From: Colocasia esculenta | Lineage: Eukaryota; Streptophyta; Magnoliopsida; Alismatales; Araceae | NCBI GenBank assembly: GCA_014218235.1 | Contig: CM024766.1 | Span: 67,073,207-67,137,206, forward strand | Direction of reading: 5' to 3' | Length of the DNA stretch: 64,000 nt | Shown here: positions 55,714-64,000 of the stretch, piece by piece | How positions within the stretch are numbered: position 1 is the stretch's first letter | Layout of the letters: every line of letters begins with the position of its first letter | Made by a program: the position numbers and the translations under genes | The notes under the pieces: generated by a model | Told to the model about the DNA's origin: nothing | Seen by the model: the letters and a program-made list of their open reading frames with translations, nothing else | Database searches by the model: none

Positions 55714-56470
55714 TTCTCTTAAACCCTCATGGCCAGCCCTAGCTCGTGCCAAGAGGTTCCTGGACTAGGAGGACAGGCCAAGAGGAGGAGAATTCATAGA
55801 GAGGAACGATCTCTCAAGTTCTTCCCCGAGTTCTTCAAGTCTTAACCCTAGAGGAGGAAAATGATCAAAGGTAGGCATTCTCACAAGCATAAACCATGAA
55901 ACTTTTTCTGTAGGATGTCTCGTATATCAGAAACCAAAGCCCTTTGGTTTCATAATTTTCCATCGAGCATATCTGTCGTTCTTGATTTTTCATATTCTGC
56001 AACTGACATGATCCCGAACCCTCTTCTTAATTCTTGATCTCCTTGTATACTCAACCCCATGCCACGAGATTTTTACTGTAGGAATTGATGCATGTTAGGC
56101 ATCTTTTGCCCCTAAAAGCCCTAAATTTGATTCATCCTATCTTGCGAGTTTAATCATTGATCTCAACTATGTACTGTTTCATGTTCATCATGAATTCTCG
56201 TGTTCAAAACATATCCAAACCCTGATTTTTTTCCAATTCCTATTTATTGTAAGTACCCATGCACGTCTAGGTCGTTTTGCAATTGGTTTCATGATTTTTC
56301 GTTGACTATACAATTAGTAATGATTTTTGAACCACCCTATGTCAAATAAAGTAAGTTATGGCCCGCAATCCAATGTAATGTCCTTTCCCTGTCGGACCCG
56401 GGCGCAGACCCTGTGAACGCGACGGTCCGATAGGCTGCATTCACAAGGGTCATCGCAACAACGCCTTATG

Positions 56471-56602
56471 TCGCGATCTTATCGCGACAGGGCCTGTCAT
56501 CGCGATCTACTACCCGACCAGACTAAGCCTGTCGCGACCCGTACAAGCACCCGTCGCGATCTCAGTTGACCCTGTCGCGACCCTCATCAGGGTACGTCGC
56601 GA
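56471..56602. repeat. TCGCGA palindrome array, Tekay D LTR
   Basis: Seven TCGCGA at 56471, 56482, 56500, 56532, 56554, 56575 and 56597, with distances 11, 18, 32, 22, 21 and 22. Most are GTCGCGATC or GTCGCGACC. Related degenerate sites (TCGCAA at 56452, ACGCGA near 56417) lie just upstream. Confidence 0.93.
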
Positions 56603-58231
56603 TCTGAGTTCTTTTTGCAATAAACCCCCTGTCTCAGCAATGCTTGATTATCTACAATGTTTGTACTCTTGTTTAACAGCCATACATCCCGAAAATAACT
56701 CTTGTTATAAATTAAACATTTATGTATGATTAAAATACAAGCACATGATCTTTTCTATCTACAATTTCATGACACTTACACACACTTTGAACCATCCAAT
56801 TATGGCATAATTTGGCATGAAACTATTTCATAATACATCTGGTAATTTATGTAATTAAATTACCCTATACTTGTCTATCGTTTCTCGCGATCATTTGGGA
56901 ATACCGATATCGACGCTCCACTATTCTGGAATTCCTCTAGAACGTCGAGCACTTATTTCTATATACACTCTCTCTCTTGACTTGGACGAACTCTCTGTCG
57001 GATACTCCTTCTTCTAGACTAGTAAGTCTTTGTTCAAGGCCTCCGTAAGTCTCCTCTATCCATGGATTCCCACATGGTCGACTAACCGGTTGTACCCTAA
57101 CACCTATGATACCATTTAGGGATCTATATGATCCAAACGGCTATTAGAAGTTCACTCTCGTCTTGAATCACGCCGGACCTCTGGACTTGTGCTTAACATG
57201 GCCAGTGGTAGGGTCGTGAGTTCCACCTAACTGCCAACACCAAGTGCACGTGTTGTGCAACTGTTACTATCGCCTGTTTACTCGACACGTTACGTGCAAT
57301 GTCCACTAGCTCTCATCTATACTCTACTCGCTCGTCCATGCAAGTTCACTCTACTATCTTGTCTATTCATCTAGTGCTCTCGTCTACTTCTTGGTACTCT
57401 ATATTGGCCATTGACTGATGCTAAAGATAAACAATATAACCAATGTCTGGCAATATATAAAGGGCCCGATCTGGTCCTGGGATGTGCGCCCGAAAGTGCT
57501 AGTGCCCATGGGAGTTAAATGATCAGAGTGTTTGGCATTACACTCAAGTGCTATCTATCGTGACTATCAAAATGACAATCAAAAGTGCTATGTTCTCTCG
57601 TTTTCCATTGACAACAAAGTTCTATGCTATACTCGTTGTGTTATCTGTACTATGGCCATCATGCTATACTTAACATTGTGCTATCTTGCTATTATTGTGC
57701 TATTCCCGACACTTGTGCTATTCTTGGAAAGTCTTGCTATTTCGTTCATGTACTGTCCTGCTATATTTTTACTTGACACTCTTTTCCGTTCTATCATTAG
57801 TTTCTCTGCCTTTAATGCATTAATTACTTAAAGCCTGCTTGAGCCTGAGATTTAAGTCCTACTAGGCGATGTTCGCTCACCCTGCGTTATTTGTCGTTGT
57901 GTTCTCAGGTGAGACCGAGGATGAACCATACACTCAAGAGGACGGGAACGACCTGGAGTGATGTCATGAGTACCCTAGTGTCCTGTTCCTATGTTTAGCA
58001 TTGTAGTAGTTAGGTTTGAAGTTTAGTCTTTTGCTTTACTCCAATGTAATCGGGCCCCATAGATTGGCTCTGATATTAGTGGTTGTAACTAGGCATTGAA
58101 AAGTATTAATGAAATGAATTTGCTTTAGTATTATTCATTGTGTAATGGTTTGATGTCTAGTACTCGCTCTATACCCTTTTCTTGCAACTGCCTCGCGTTC
58201 TGATATTCCACGTCGGGGCGTGATAGTTTTG

Positions 58232-58244
58232 TGGTATCAGAGCC
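58232..58244 (+). promoter_or_regulatory. Primer binding site (initiator tRNA-Met), Tekay D
   Basis: TGGTATCAGAGCC six bases after the LTR end; a standard iMet-tRNA match. Confidence 0.9.
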
Positions 58245-58423
58245 TAGGTTATTCTTAGTACAGGATGATCTAGGTTAACCTGCCTCGACTAGAGTCAATT
58301 ATCCTACCCATGTGAGTTGTGGTTAGAGCCAAGGGTAACTAGTTAAAATAAACTCACACACGTACAAATTAAATTCCACATCGATATCATGACAAGAAGT
58401 TATTTTGTAGGAACTAAGCAATC

Positions 58424-59359
58424 ATGATGATGGCTGAACGTGCTTAAATGAGGGGCATGCAACAAACCATCCAAGAACTGACACGTGCCATTGTGCAAGC
58501 CACTCAAGGAGGTGGCAATCGTGGTGCAGGCGACCTGCATCGCAACTTCAGAAGTCTGAACCCACCTAGGTTCAGCGGATCCACGGATCCGGATGAAGCT
58601 GAGCACTGGCTCCAAGAGACTTAAAGAATTTTTCGTGTCATGCAATGTGTAGCGGGGGACAAGCTTCTACTTGCCACGTTCCAACTGGAGAAGGATGCCC
58701 GCACCTGGTGGGAGTCAGTGGAAGCTACTAGAGAGAATGGACCATTCACCTGGAACGTGTTTAAAGAAGCATTCAACTCTAAATACTTCTCCGAGCGTGT
58801 TCAAGAAAGGAAGGTTGCAGAATTCGCTGCTCTTAAACAACGGAGCTAGACTGTGACCGAATATGAAGCCCAGTTCTCTAGACTGGCACGCTATGTTGTA
58901 CATCTGGTGAACACTGAAAGGATGAAGGCTAAGCGCTTTCTAAAAAGCCTTAAGCCCCACTGCATCACTCAACTCGCACCTTTCGACATCCTGACCTACG
59001 CCGAGATGGTGAAGAGGGCTCAGCTGCTAGAAGATGCTACGGACTTCACCGACCGTATAAAAGGGAAGTTCGTCAAGAAGGAAGTGACCTCGGGTCAGTC
59101 TTCTGCTAAGCCTACCAATGGCAAGAAGCATCCCTTCAACATCACGGAGGGATCTAGCCAAGAAAGGAAACCCAAGGTTTTCGTACCCAACACTCCAATA
59201 AAGAGCCACTGCAAACACTGTGACAAGCCTGGTCACACAGCTGATGAATGCTGGAGGAAAGCCGGTGCATGTCTGCGCTACGGAAGTCGCGAGCACCGTA
59301 TCCCTGAGTGCCCGCTACTGAAAGAGAATGAAAGGCGCCCTAATGCGCCTAAGAAATAG
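58424..59359 (+). pseudogene. Tekay D gag
   Basis: ATG at 58424 opens a frame with a stop at 58445. LNPPRFSGSTDPDEAEHWL (58558) and the retrotransposon gag core ARTWWESVEATRENGPFTW (58699-58755) follow, then YAEMVKRAQLLEDA (58996). Two zinc knuckles, CKHCDKPGHTADEC (59212-59253) and CLRYGSREHRIPEC (59269-59310), close it; the second has Tyr where the second Cys is expected. In-frame stops at 58445, 58622, 58847 and 59357. Confidence 0.9.
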
Positions 59360-59905
59360 GGCCGACTGCAAGCCCTACATGATGAGGAACCGGCTATGGA
59401 GGGTGGCGTGGTAGAAGGTACCCTTCAAGTTTTCTCATTATCAGCATTCGTTTTATTTGATACTGGAGCCACTCATTCATTTATATCTCAAAACTTTGCT
59501 GATACTATGAATGCTAAACCTATATCCATGGGTTGTGAGTTCTCTGTCACAACGCCACTAGGGGAGAAGGAGAAATTGAACAAATACTTTCCCTCTGCCG
59601 ATGTAATGATCGGAGACCATAACCTAAAAGCCGACCTGGTGTGTATGTCCATGGAAGGCTATGATGTAATTTTGGGAGCCGACTGGTTGTCCACATATGG
59701 GGCAAGTGTCGACTGTAAGAAAGGGAAGGTTACCTTTAGTGACTTTCCTAAACTGGCATTCTCCGGGATTAGACATAAGAGACAGATGTCTCTAGTCTCC
59801 GCCATAAAATCCCACAACATGATGAGGAAAGGCTGTATTGCTTTCCTAGCAGCCGTAGTAGTGGAAAGGAAAGGTTCCAAGATAGAAGACATACATATAG
59901 TATAG
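59360..59905 (+). pseudogene. Tekay D aspartic protease
   Basis: Active site LFDTGATHSF (59453-59482) and YDVILGADWLSTYG (59659-59700), with a C-terminal KGCIAFLAAVV helix region. Same frame as gag, closed by TAG at 59903 before DYPDVFPEDLPG. Closest in layout to the proteases of the three-LTR element. Confidence 0.9.
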
Positions 59906-61200
59906 GACTACCCAGATGTATTCCCCGAAGACCTGCCAGGAATTCCCCCTGAACGAGATGTCAACTTCGCCATTGAGTTGATTCCTGGAGCCGCACCGAT
60001 ATCGCGTCAACCATACCGGATGTCACCTGCCAAGCTGAAGGAATTGAAGGCACAACTGATGGAGCTACTAGAAAAGGGATTCATCAGACCAAGTACTTTC
60101 CCATGGAGAGCACCTGTGCTATTCGTAAAGAAGAAAGATGGATCGATGAGGCTGTGCATCGACTATCGACAACTCAACCAGCTTACCATCAAGAACAAAT
60201 ACCCATTGCCTAGGGTCGATGAACTATTCGACCAAATTTTGGGAGTGCAATATTACTCCAAGATCAATCTTCGATCTGGCTATCACAAATGAGGATCAAG
60301 GATGACGATATTTTCAAAACGACTTTCAGGAGCAGGTATGGACATTATGAATTCGTCGTTATGCCTTTTGGTCTAACCAATGCTCCTGCAGCCTTTATGC
60401 AACTCATGAACAACATATATTGGCCATACCTTGACAAGTTCGTGGTCGTCTTTATCGACGACATCCTCATATACTCCAAGACCAAGGAAGAGTATGAAGA
60501 ACACCTGAAGACAGCACTACAAGTTTTGCGAGACAACAAGCTGTATACAAAGCTTAGCAAGTGTGAATTCTGGCTCGAAGAAGTATCCTTCTTGGGCCAT
60601 GTCATCTCAAAGGACGGCATCTCTGTTGATCCCTCCAAAGTCGAAGTTGTACTCAACTGGGAGAGACCAACTAATGTCACCGAGATAAGAAGCTTCCTAG
60701 GACTGGAGGATCGCTGTTCCTCTCATGCGTCTGACACGAAAGGAGAATCCATACTCTTAGAGTAAAGAGTGTGAGAAAAGTTTCCAAACCCTCAAAGACT
60801 GTCTTACCTCAGCACCTGTTCTCGCTCTGCCAATAGAGGGAGAAGGTTTCTCTGTCTACACCGATGCCTCAAGAATCGGGCTAGGTTGTGTACTCATGCA
60901 AAAGGAGAAGGTCATCGCCTATTCTTCAAGACAACTGAAGACACATGAAGTCAACTACCCTGTACATGATCTCGAACTGGCTGCCGTGGTCTTCGCCTTG
61001 AAGATTTGGAGACACTATCTATATGGCGAGCAATTCACTGTCTACTCAGACCATAAAAGTTTGAAGTATTTATTCTCTCTGAAGAAACTCAACATGAGAT
61101 AAAGGAGATGGCTGGAATACTTGAAAGATTTCGACTTCCACATCCAATACCACCCAGGCAAGGGAAATGTCATGGCTAATGCTCTTAGTAGGAAGCCAAT
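59906..61200 (+). pseudogene. Tekay D reverse transcriptase and RNase H
   Basis: APVLFVKKKDGSMRLCIDYR (60112-60171), a 1-nt loss near 60288, FVVMPFGLTNAPAAFMQLMN, and FIDDILIYSK with the catalytic DD (60451-60480). A small deletion at about 60705 removes the connection segment before IAVPLMRLTRK. RNase H starts VYTDASRIGLGCVLMQ (60856-60903), with VIAYSSRQLKTHEVNYPVHDLELAAVVFALK and YSDHKSLKYLF. Stops near 60763 (Trp) and 61100 interrupt it. Confidence 0.9.
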
Positions 61201-62310
61201 GGCATTTGTCTCAAGTCTAGTCCTTGGCGAGATGCAACTACTAGAACAATTTGCGAGGTTAGACTTAAATATCGAACATAGAGATGATCGAGTCTTGGTT
61301 GCCAATATCAAGATTCAATCTGATCTGCTAGAGGAGATCAAAGCTCAACAAGACGATGAACATTCTTAGTTCACATCAAAGAAACTCTAACTGAAAGATT
61401 GGACTTTGCAATGACTGAAGACGGAAGGCTTGTCTTTCAAGGAAGGACATGTGTTCCCGACAATAAAGAACTAAAGAGAAGACTAATGGATGAAGCTCAC
61501 AAGACAAGGTATACTATTCATCCGAGAGGTACCAAAATGTATCAAGATATGAAAAGAACGTTTTGGTGGCCGAACATGAAAAGAGAGGTAGCTGAACATG
61601 CCGCTCACTGCCTTACTTGCCAACAAGTAAAAGCGGAACACCTGCGCCATGCTGGTGTACTCAGACCGCTAGATATTCCAGAGTGGAAATGGGAAAGTAT
61701 CGGCATGGACTTCATCATGGGTTTACCCAAGACTCGTGGTGGACTCGACGCCATATGGGTCATTGTGGACCGACTAACCAAATCTGCCCACTTTCTACCT
61801 ATAAAGAGTAAATGGTCAGTAGAGGTACTAGGTGCCTTATACGTCAAGGAGATTGTAAGACTACATGGCATTCCATCATCTATTGTTTCGGATCGAGATC
61901 CGAGATTTACATCTCATTTTTGGAAAGGACTGCAAGGTGCACTGGGTACTAAACTCAACTTTAGTACCACATTCCATCCACAAACCGATAGGCAAACTGA
62001 AAGAACCAACCAAATAGTCGAAGACATGTTGAGAGCTTGCACTATAGATTTTCAAGGTTATTGGAATGAGCACCTACCTCTTATTGAGTTCGCCTATAAC
62101 AACAGTTACCAGGCAAGTATCAATATGGCACTGTTCGTAGCACTCTACGGAAGGAATTACAGATCCCTTGCATGCTGGAATAAGGTTGGAGAACAGCAAT
62201 GGCTAGGCCCAGACATGGTGCAACGGACAACGAAGGACATTCGGGTAATCAGAGACCGGCTCAAGATTGCCCAGTCCAGACAGAAGAGCTACGCCGACAA
62301 AAGAAGGTGA
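61201..62310 (+). pseudogene. Tekay D integrase
   Basis: The zinc region is HKTRYTIHPRG...CLTCQQVK (61498-61629). The core has GMDFIMGLPKTRGG (first Asp), SDRDPRFTSHFWKGL (61888-61932, second Asp) and RQTERTNQIVED (61990, Glu). The GPY/F-region approach KIAQSRQKSYADKRR ends at a TGA at 62308 in a spot that is open in internal 1. It would insert the element DNA. Confidence 0.92.
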
Positions 62311-62762
62311 GATCTGGAATTTCAAGTGGGTGATCATGTGTTCCTAAAAGTGTCACCTACTCGTGGCATCCAAAGATTTGGTGTAAAGGGAAAGCTCAGC
62401 CCTAGATTCATCGGTCCTTTTGAAGTACTCGAAAGGGTTGGTGAGGTTGCATACCGGCTGGCATTGCCACCGGATTTGTCATGTGTACACAATGTGTTCC
62501 ATGTTTCCATGCTTAGGAAATATGTGTACGACCCCATGCACATCATTCGCCACGAGAAGTTGATATTGAACAAAGATGTGACGTACGAAGAGAAGCCAGT
62601 CAAGATACTCGAACGGAAGATACAACAACTCAGGAACATCCTATCCACGTGGTGAAGATCTTATGGAATAATTGCGGAGTGGAAGAAGCCACATGGGATC
62701 CAAAAGGAATTATCAGACGCAACTACCCCGATCTTTTCGGTAAGACACATCCTCCCTTATGA
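62311..62762 (+). pseudogene. Tekay D integrase C-terminus with chromodomain
   Basis: FLKVSPTRGIQRFGVKGKLSPRFIGPFEVLERVGEVAYRLALPP is the GPY/F region (62341-62472), then SCVHNVFHVSMLRKY. After a 1-nt shift near 62640 the chromodomain reads VVKILWNNCGVEEATWDP (62652-62705), ending YPDLFGK with TGA at 62760. Chromodomains of Tekay-type elements are thought to steer integration to marked heterochromatin. Confidence 0.88.
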
Positions 62763-62791
62763 TTGATGAATTTGGGGACCAAATTCTTTTT

Positions 62792-62804
62792 AAGAGGGGG
62801 AGGA
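62792..62804 (+). promoter_or_regulatory. Polypurine tract, Tekay D
   Basis: AAGAGGGGGAGGA immediately before the 3' LTR. It primes plus-strand DNA. Confidence 0.9.
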
Positions 62805-64000
62805 TATAGCAACTTGGTTTTTTCAAAAAATAAAAATAAAAATAAAATAATAATAATAATAATAAAAGTTTAATAATAATAAAAATAAAAGCAATTAGAA
62901 AATCAAAGAAAAGAGAATTAAATAAAACCCATCAAATGAAAATAAGTAATGGGCTCTATTAAATGGACCCATTAGAAATTAGTGGGCTAAAATAGAGATT
63001 TTAAAAAGGGGAATAATAGAGAAATACCCAAAATTCGTAACTAAAATATTACTGAAATAGAAAAAAGATATTTAATACATTAAATAGCTAGTTTGAATTA
63101 GGATTGGATTCCTAAACCTACCCCAATTGATTGGCCACGAAATCCCCTCTCTCCCAACCCAAATAGGAGATCTCTTGCTTAAAAAGTGGAGAGGAAAATA
63201 GGAAATTCGGAATTTAATGGGAGTTAGGCTTAAACTAGGAAAGGGAATAGGGAGAAGCTTAAATACTTCTCTTAAACCCTCATGGCCGGCCCTAGCTCAT
63301 GCCAAGAGGTTCCTGGACCAGGAGGAGAGGCCAAGAGGAGGAGAATTCGTGGAGAGGAAGGATCTCTCAAGTTCTTCCCCAAGTTCTTCAAGTCTTAACC
63401 CTAGAAAAGGAAAACAATCAAAGGTAGGCATTCTCACAAGCATAAACTATGAAACTTTTTCTATAGGATGTCTCATTTATCAGGAACCAAAGCCCTTTGG
63501 TTTCATAATTTTCCATCGAGCATATTTGTCGTTCTTGATTTTTCATGTTCTGCAACTGACATGACCCCGAACCCTCTTCTTAAATCTTGATCTCCTTGTA
63601 TACTTAACCCCATGCCACAAGATTTTTACTGTAGGAACTGATGCATGTTAGGCATCTTTTGCCCCTAAAAGCCCTAAATTTGATTCATCCTATCTTGCGA
63701 GTTTAATCGTTGATCTCAACTATGTACTATTTCATGTTCATCATGAATACCCGTGTTCAAAACATGTCCAAACCCTGATTGTTTTCCAATTCCTATTTAT
63801 TGTAAGTACCCATGCATGTCGAGGTCATTTTGCAACTAGTTTCATGATTTTTCGTTGACTATACAATTAGTTATGATTTCTGAACCACCCTGTGTCAAAT
63901 AGGGTAAGTTCTGGCCCGCAATCCAATGTAATGTCCTTTCCCTAGGACCCGGGCGCAGACCCTGTGAACACGACAGCTCGATAGGCCGCATTCACAAGGG
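62805..64000 (+). repeat. 3' LTR of Tekay D, partial
   Basis: Starts TATAGCAAC where the 5' LTR has TGTAGCAAC, then follows the 5' LTR from 55252 to about 56455. The window ends before the TCGCGA array. Confidence 0.92.

Larger units (their letters stand above)
55252..58225 (+). repeat. 5' LTR of Tekay D
   Basis: 2,974 bp from TGTAGCAACC to GGGCGTGATA. Its first 1.2 kb matches 62805-64000 closely. Landmarks: ATAA-rich start, TATA-like TTAAATAC (55706), TCGCGA array (56471-56602), then the GGCGATGTTCGCTCACCC...TCTCAGGTGAG block (57864-57915) shared with the other Tekay-type LTRs. The small ORF at 57532-57831 has no domain and is not called. Confidence 0.92.
55252..64000 (+). mobile_element. 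Tekay/Del-like chromovirus D (3' LTR runs off the window)
   Basis: 5' LTR 55252-58225, primer site 58232-58244, gag-pol 58424-62762, polypurine tract 62792-62804 and partial 3' LTR 62805-64000. All domains from gag to chromodomain are present in order, which makes it the most complete element in the window and the reference for the deletion in the three-LTR element. Stops and shifts make it non-coding as it stands. Confidence 0.93.

Noticed and set aside
57532..57831. 99-codon hydrophobic ORF in Tekay D LTR
   Set aside because: Lies in transcribed LTR sequence with no domain; composition explains the hydrophobic reading.
58232..58244. tRNA-Met gene fragment
   Set aside because: Only the 13-bp complement of the tRNA 3' end next to an LTR, that is a primer binding site; no cloverleaf.

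Overview
The window looks like repeat-rich heterochromatin from a large flowering-plant genome. I can place every stretch in an LTR retrotransposon or a fragment of one, and I see no host gene, rRNA or tRNA gene. The pol and gag families are plant-specific: Sirevirus-type Ty1/copia (coiled-coil gag, repeated polypurine tracts, iMet-tRNA primer site), Tat-lineage Ty3/gypsy (G-patch after the protease, degenerate RNase H followed by an archaeal-type RNase H) and Tekay/Del-like chromoviruses (C-terminal chromodomain). The species cannot be named from this.

Layout, left to right. 1-5377: minus-strand Sirevirus with most of pol and the gag N-terminus deleted; its 5' LTR is 3606-5377. 5378-7384: part of a plus-strand Tekay-type LTR, cut by that insertion just upstream of its TATA box. 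About 7385-17344: Tat element A. 17375 to about 19611: a plus-strand Sirevirus LTR with a long CGATTT repeat array. About 19612-22704: Tat fragment B, ending at the LTR terminus of the next element. 22705-44879: a second minus-strand Sirevirus (M) whose RT gene is split by a 13.4-kb LTR-internal-LTR-internal-LTR chromovirus (26446-39874) flanked by one perfect 5-bp target duplication. 44880-55251: Tat element C, with an antisense, intron-containing plant-mobile-domain gene in its 3' region. 55252-64000: Tekay element D, inserted into that antisense gene; its 3' LTR runs off the window.

None of the proteins is an intact autonomous polyprotein. Many stops are C-to-T or G-to-A changes at codons still intact in a sibling copy in the window, as expected for old methylated repeats. 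The nested insertions give partial relative ages: M is older than the three-LTR chromovirus, Tat C is older than D, and the 5378-7384 LTR is older than the left Sirevirus.

The most unusual signal is non-coding. The 10-bp palindrome GTGTCGACAC occurs in doublets 21 bp apart, repeated every 74-75 bp, in the Sirevirus LTRs. The same palindrome on the same grid occurs in LTRs of the unrelated three-LTR chromovirus. A CTGTCGACAG version occupies the 5378-7384 LTR, and a TCGCGA version with about 21-22 bp steps occupies element D. GTCGAC/GTTGAC also recurs every 21 bp inside the gag-protease linker of M, where it encodes a heptapeptide repeat. A second signal is an array of short stem-loops with covarying stems in the transcribed part of both long Sirevirus LTRs.
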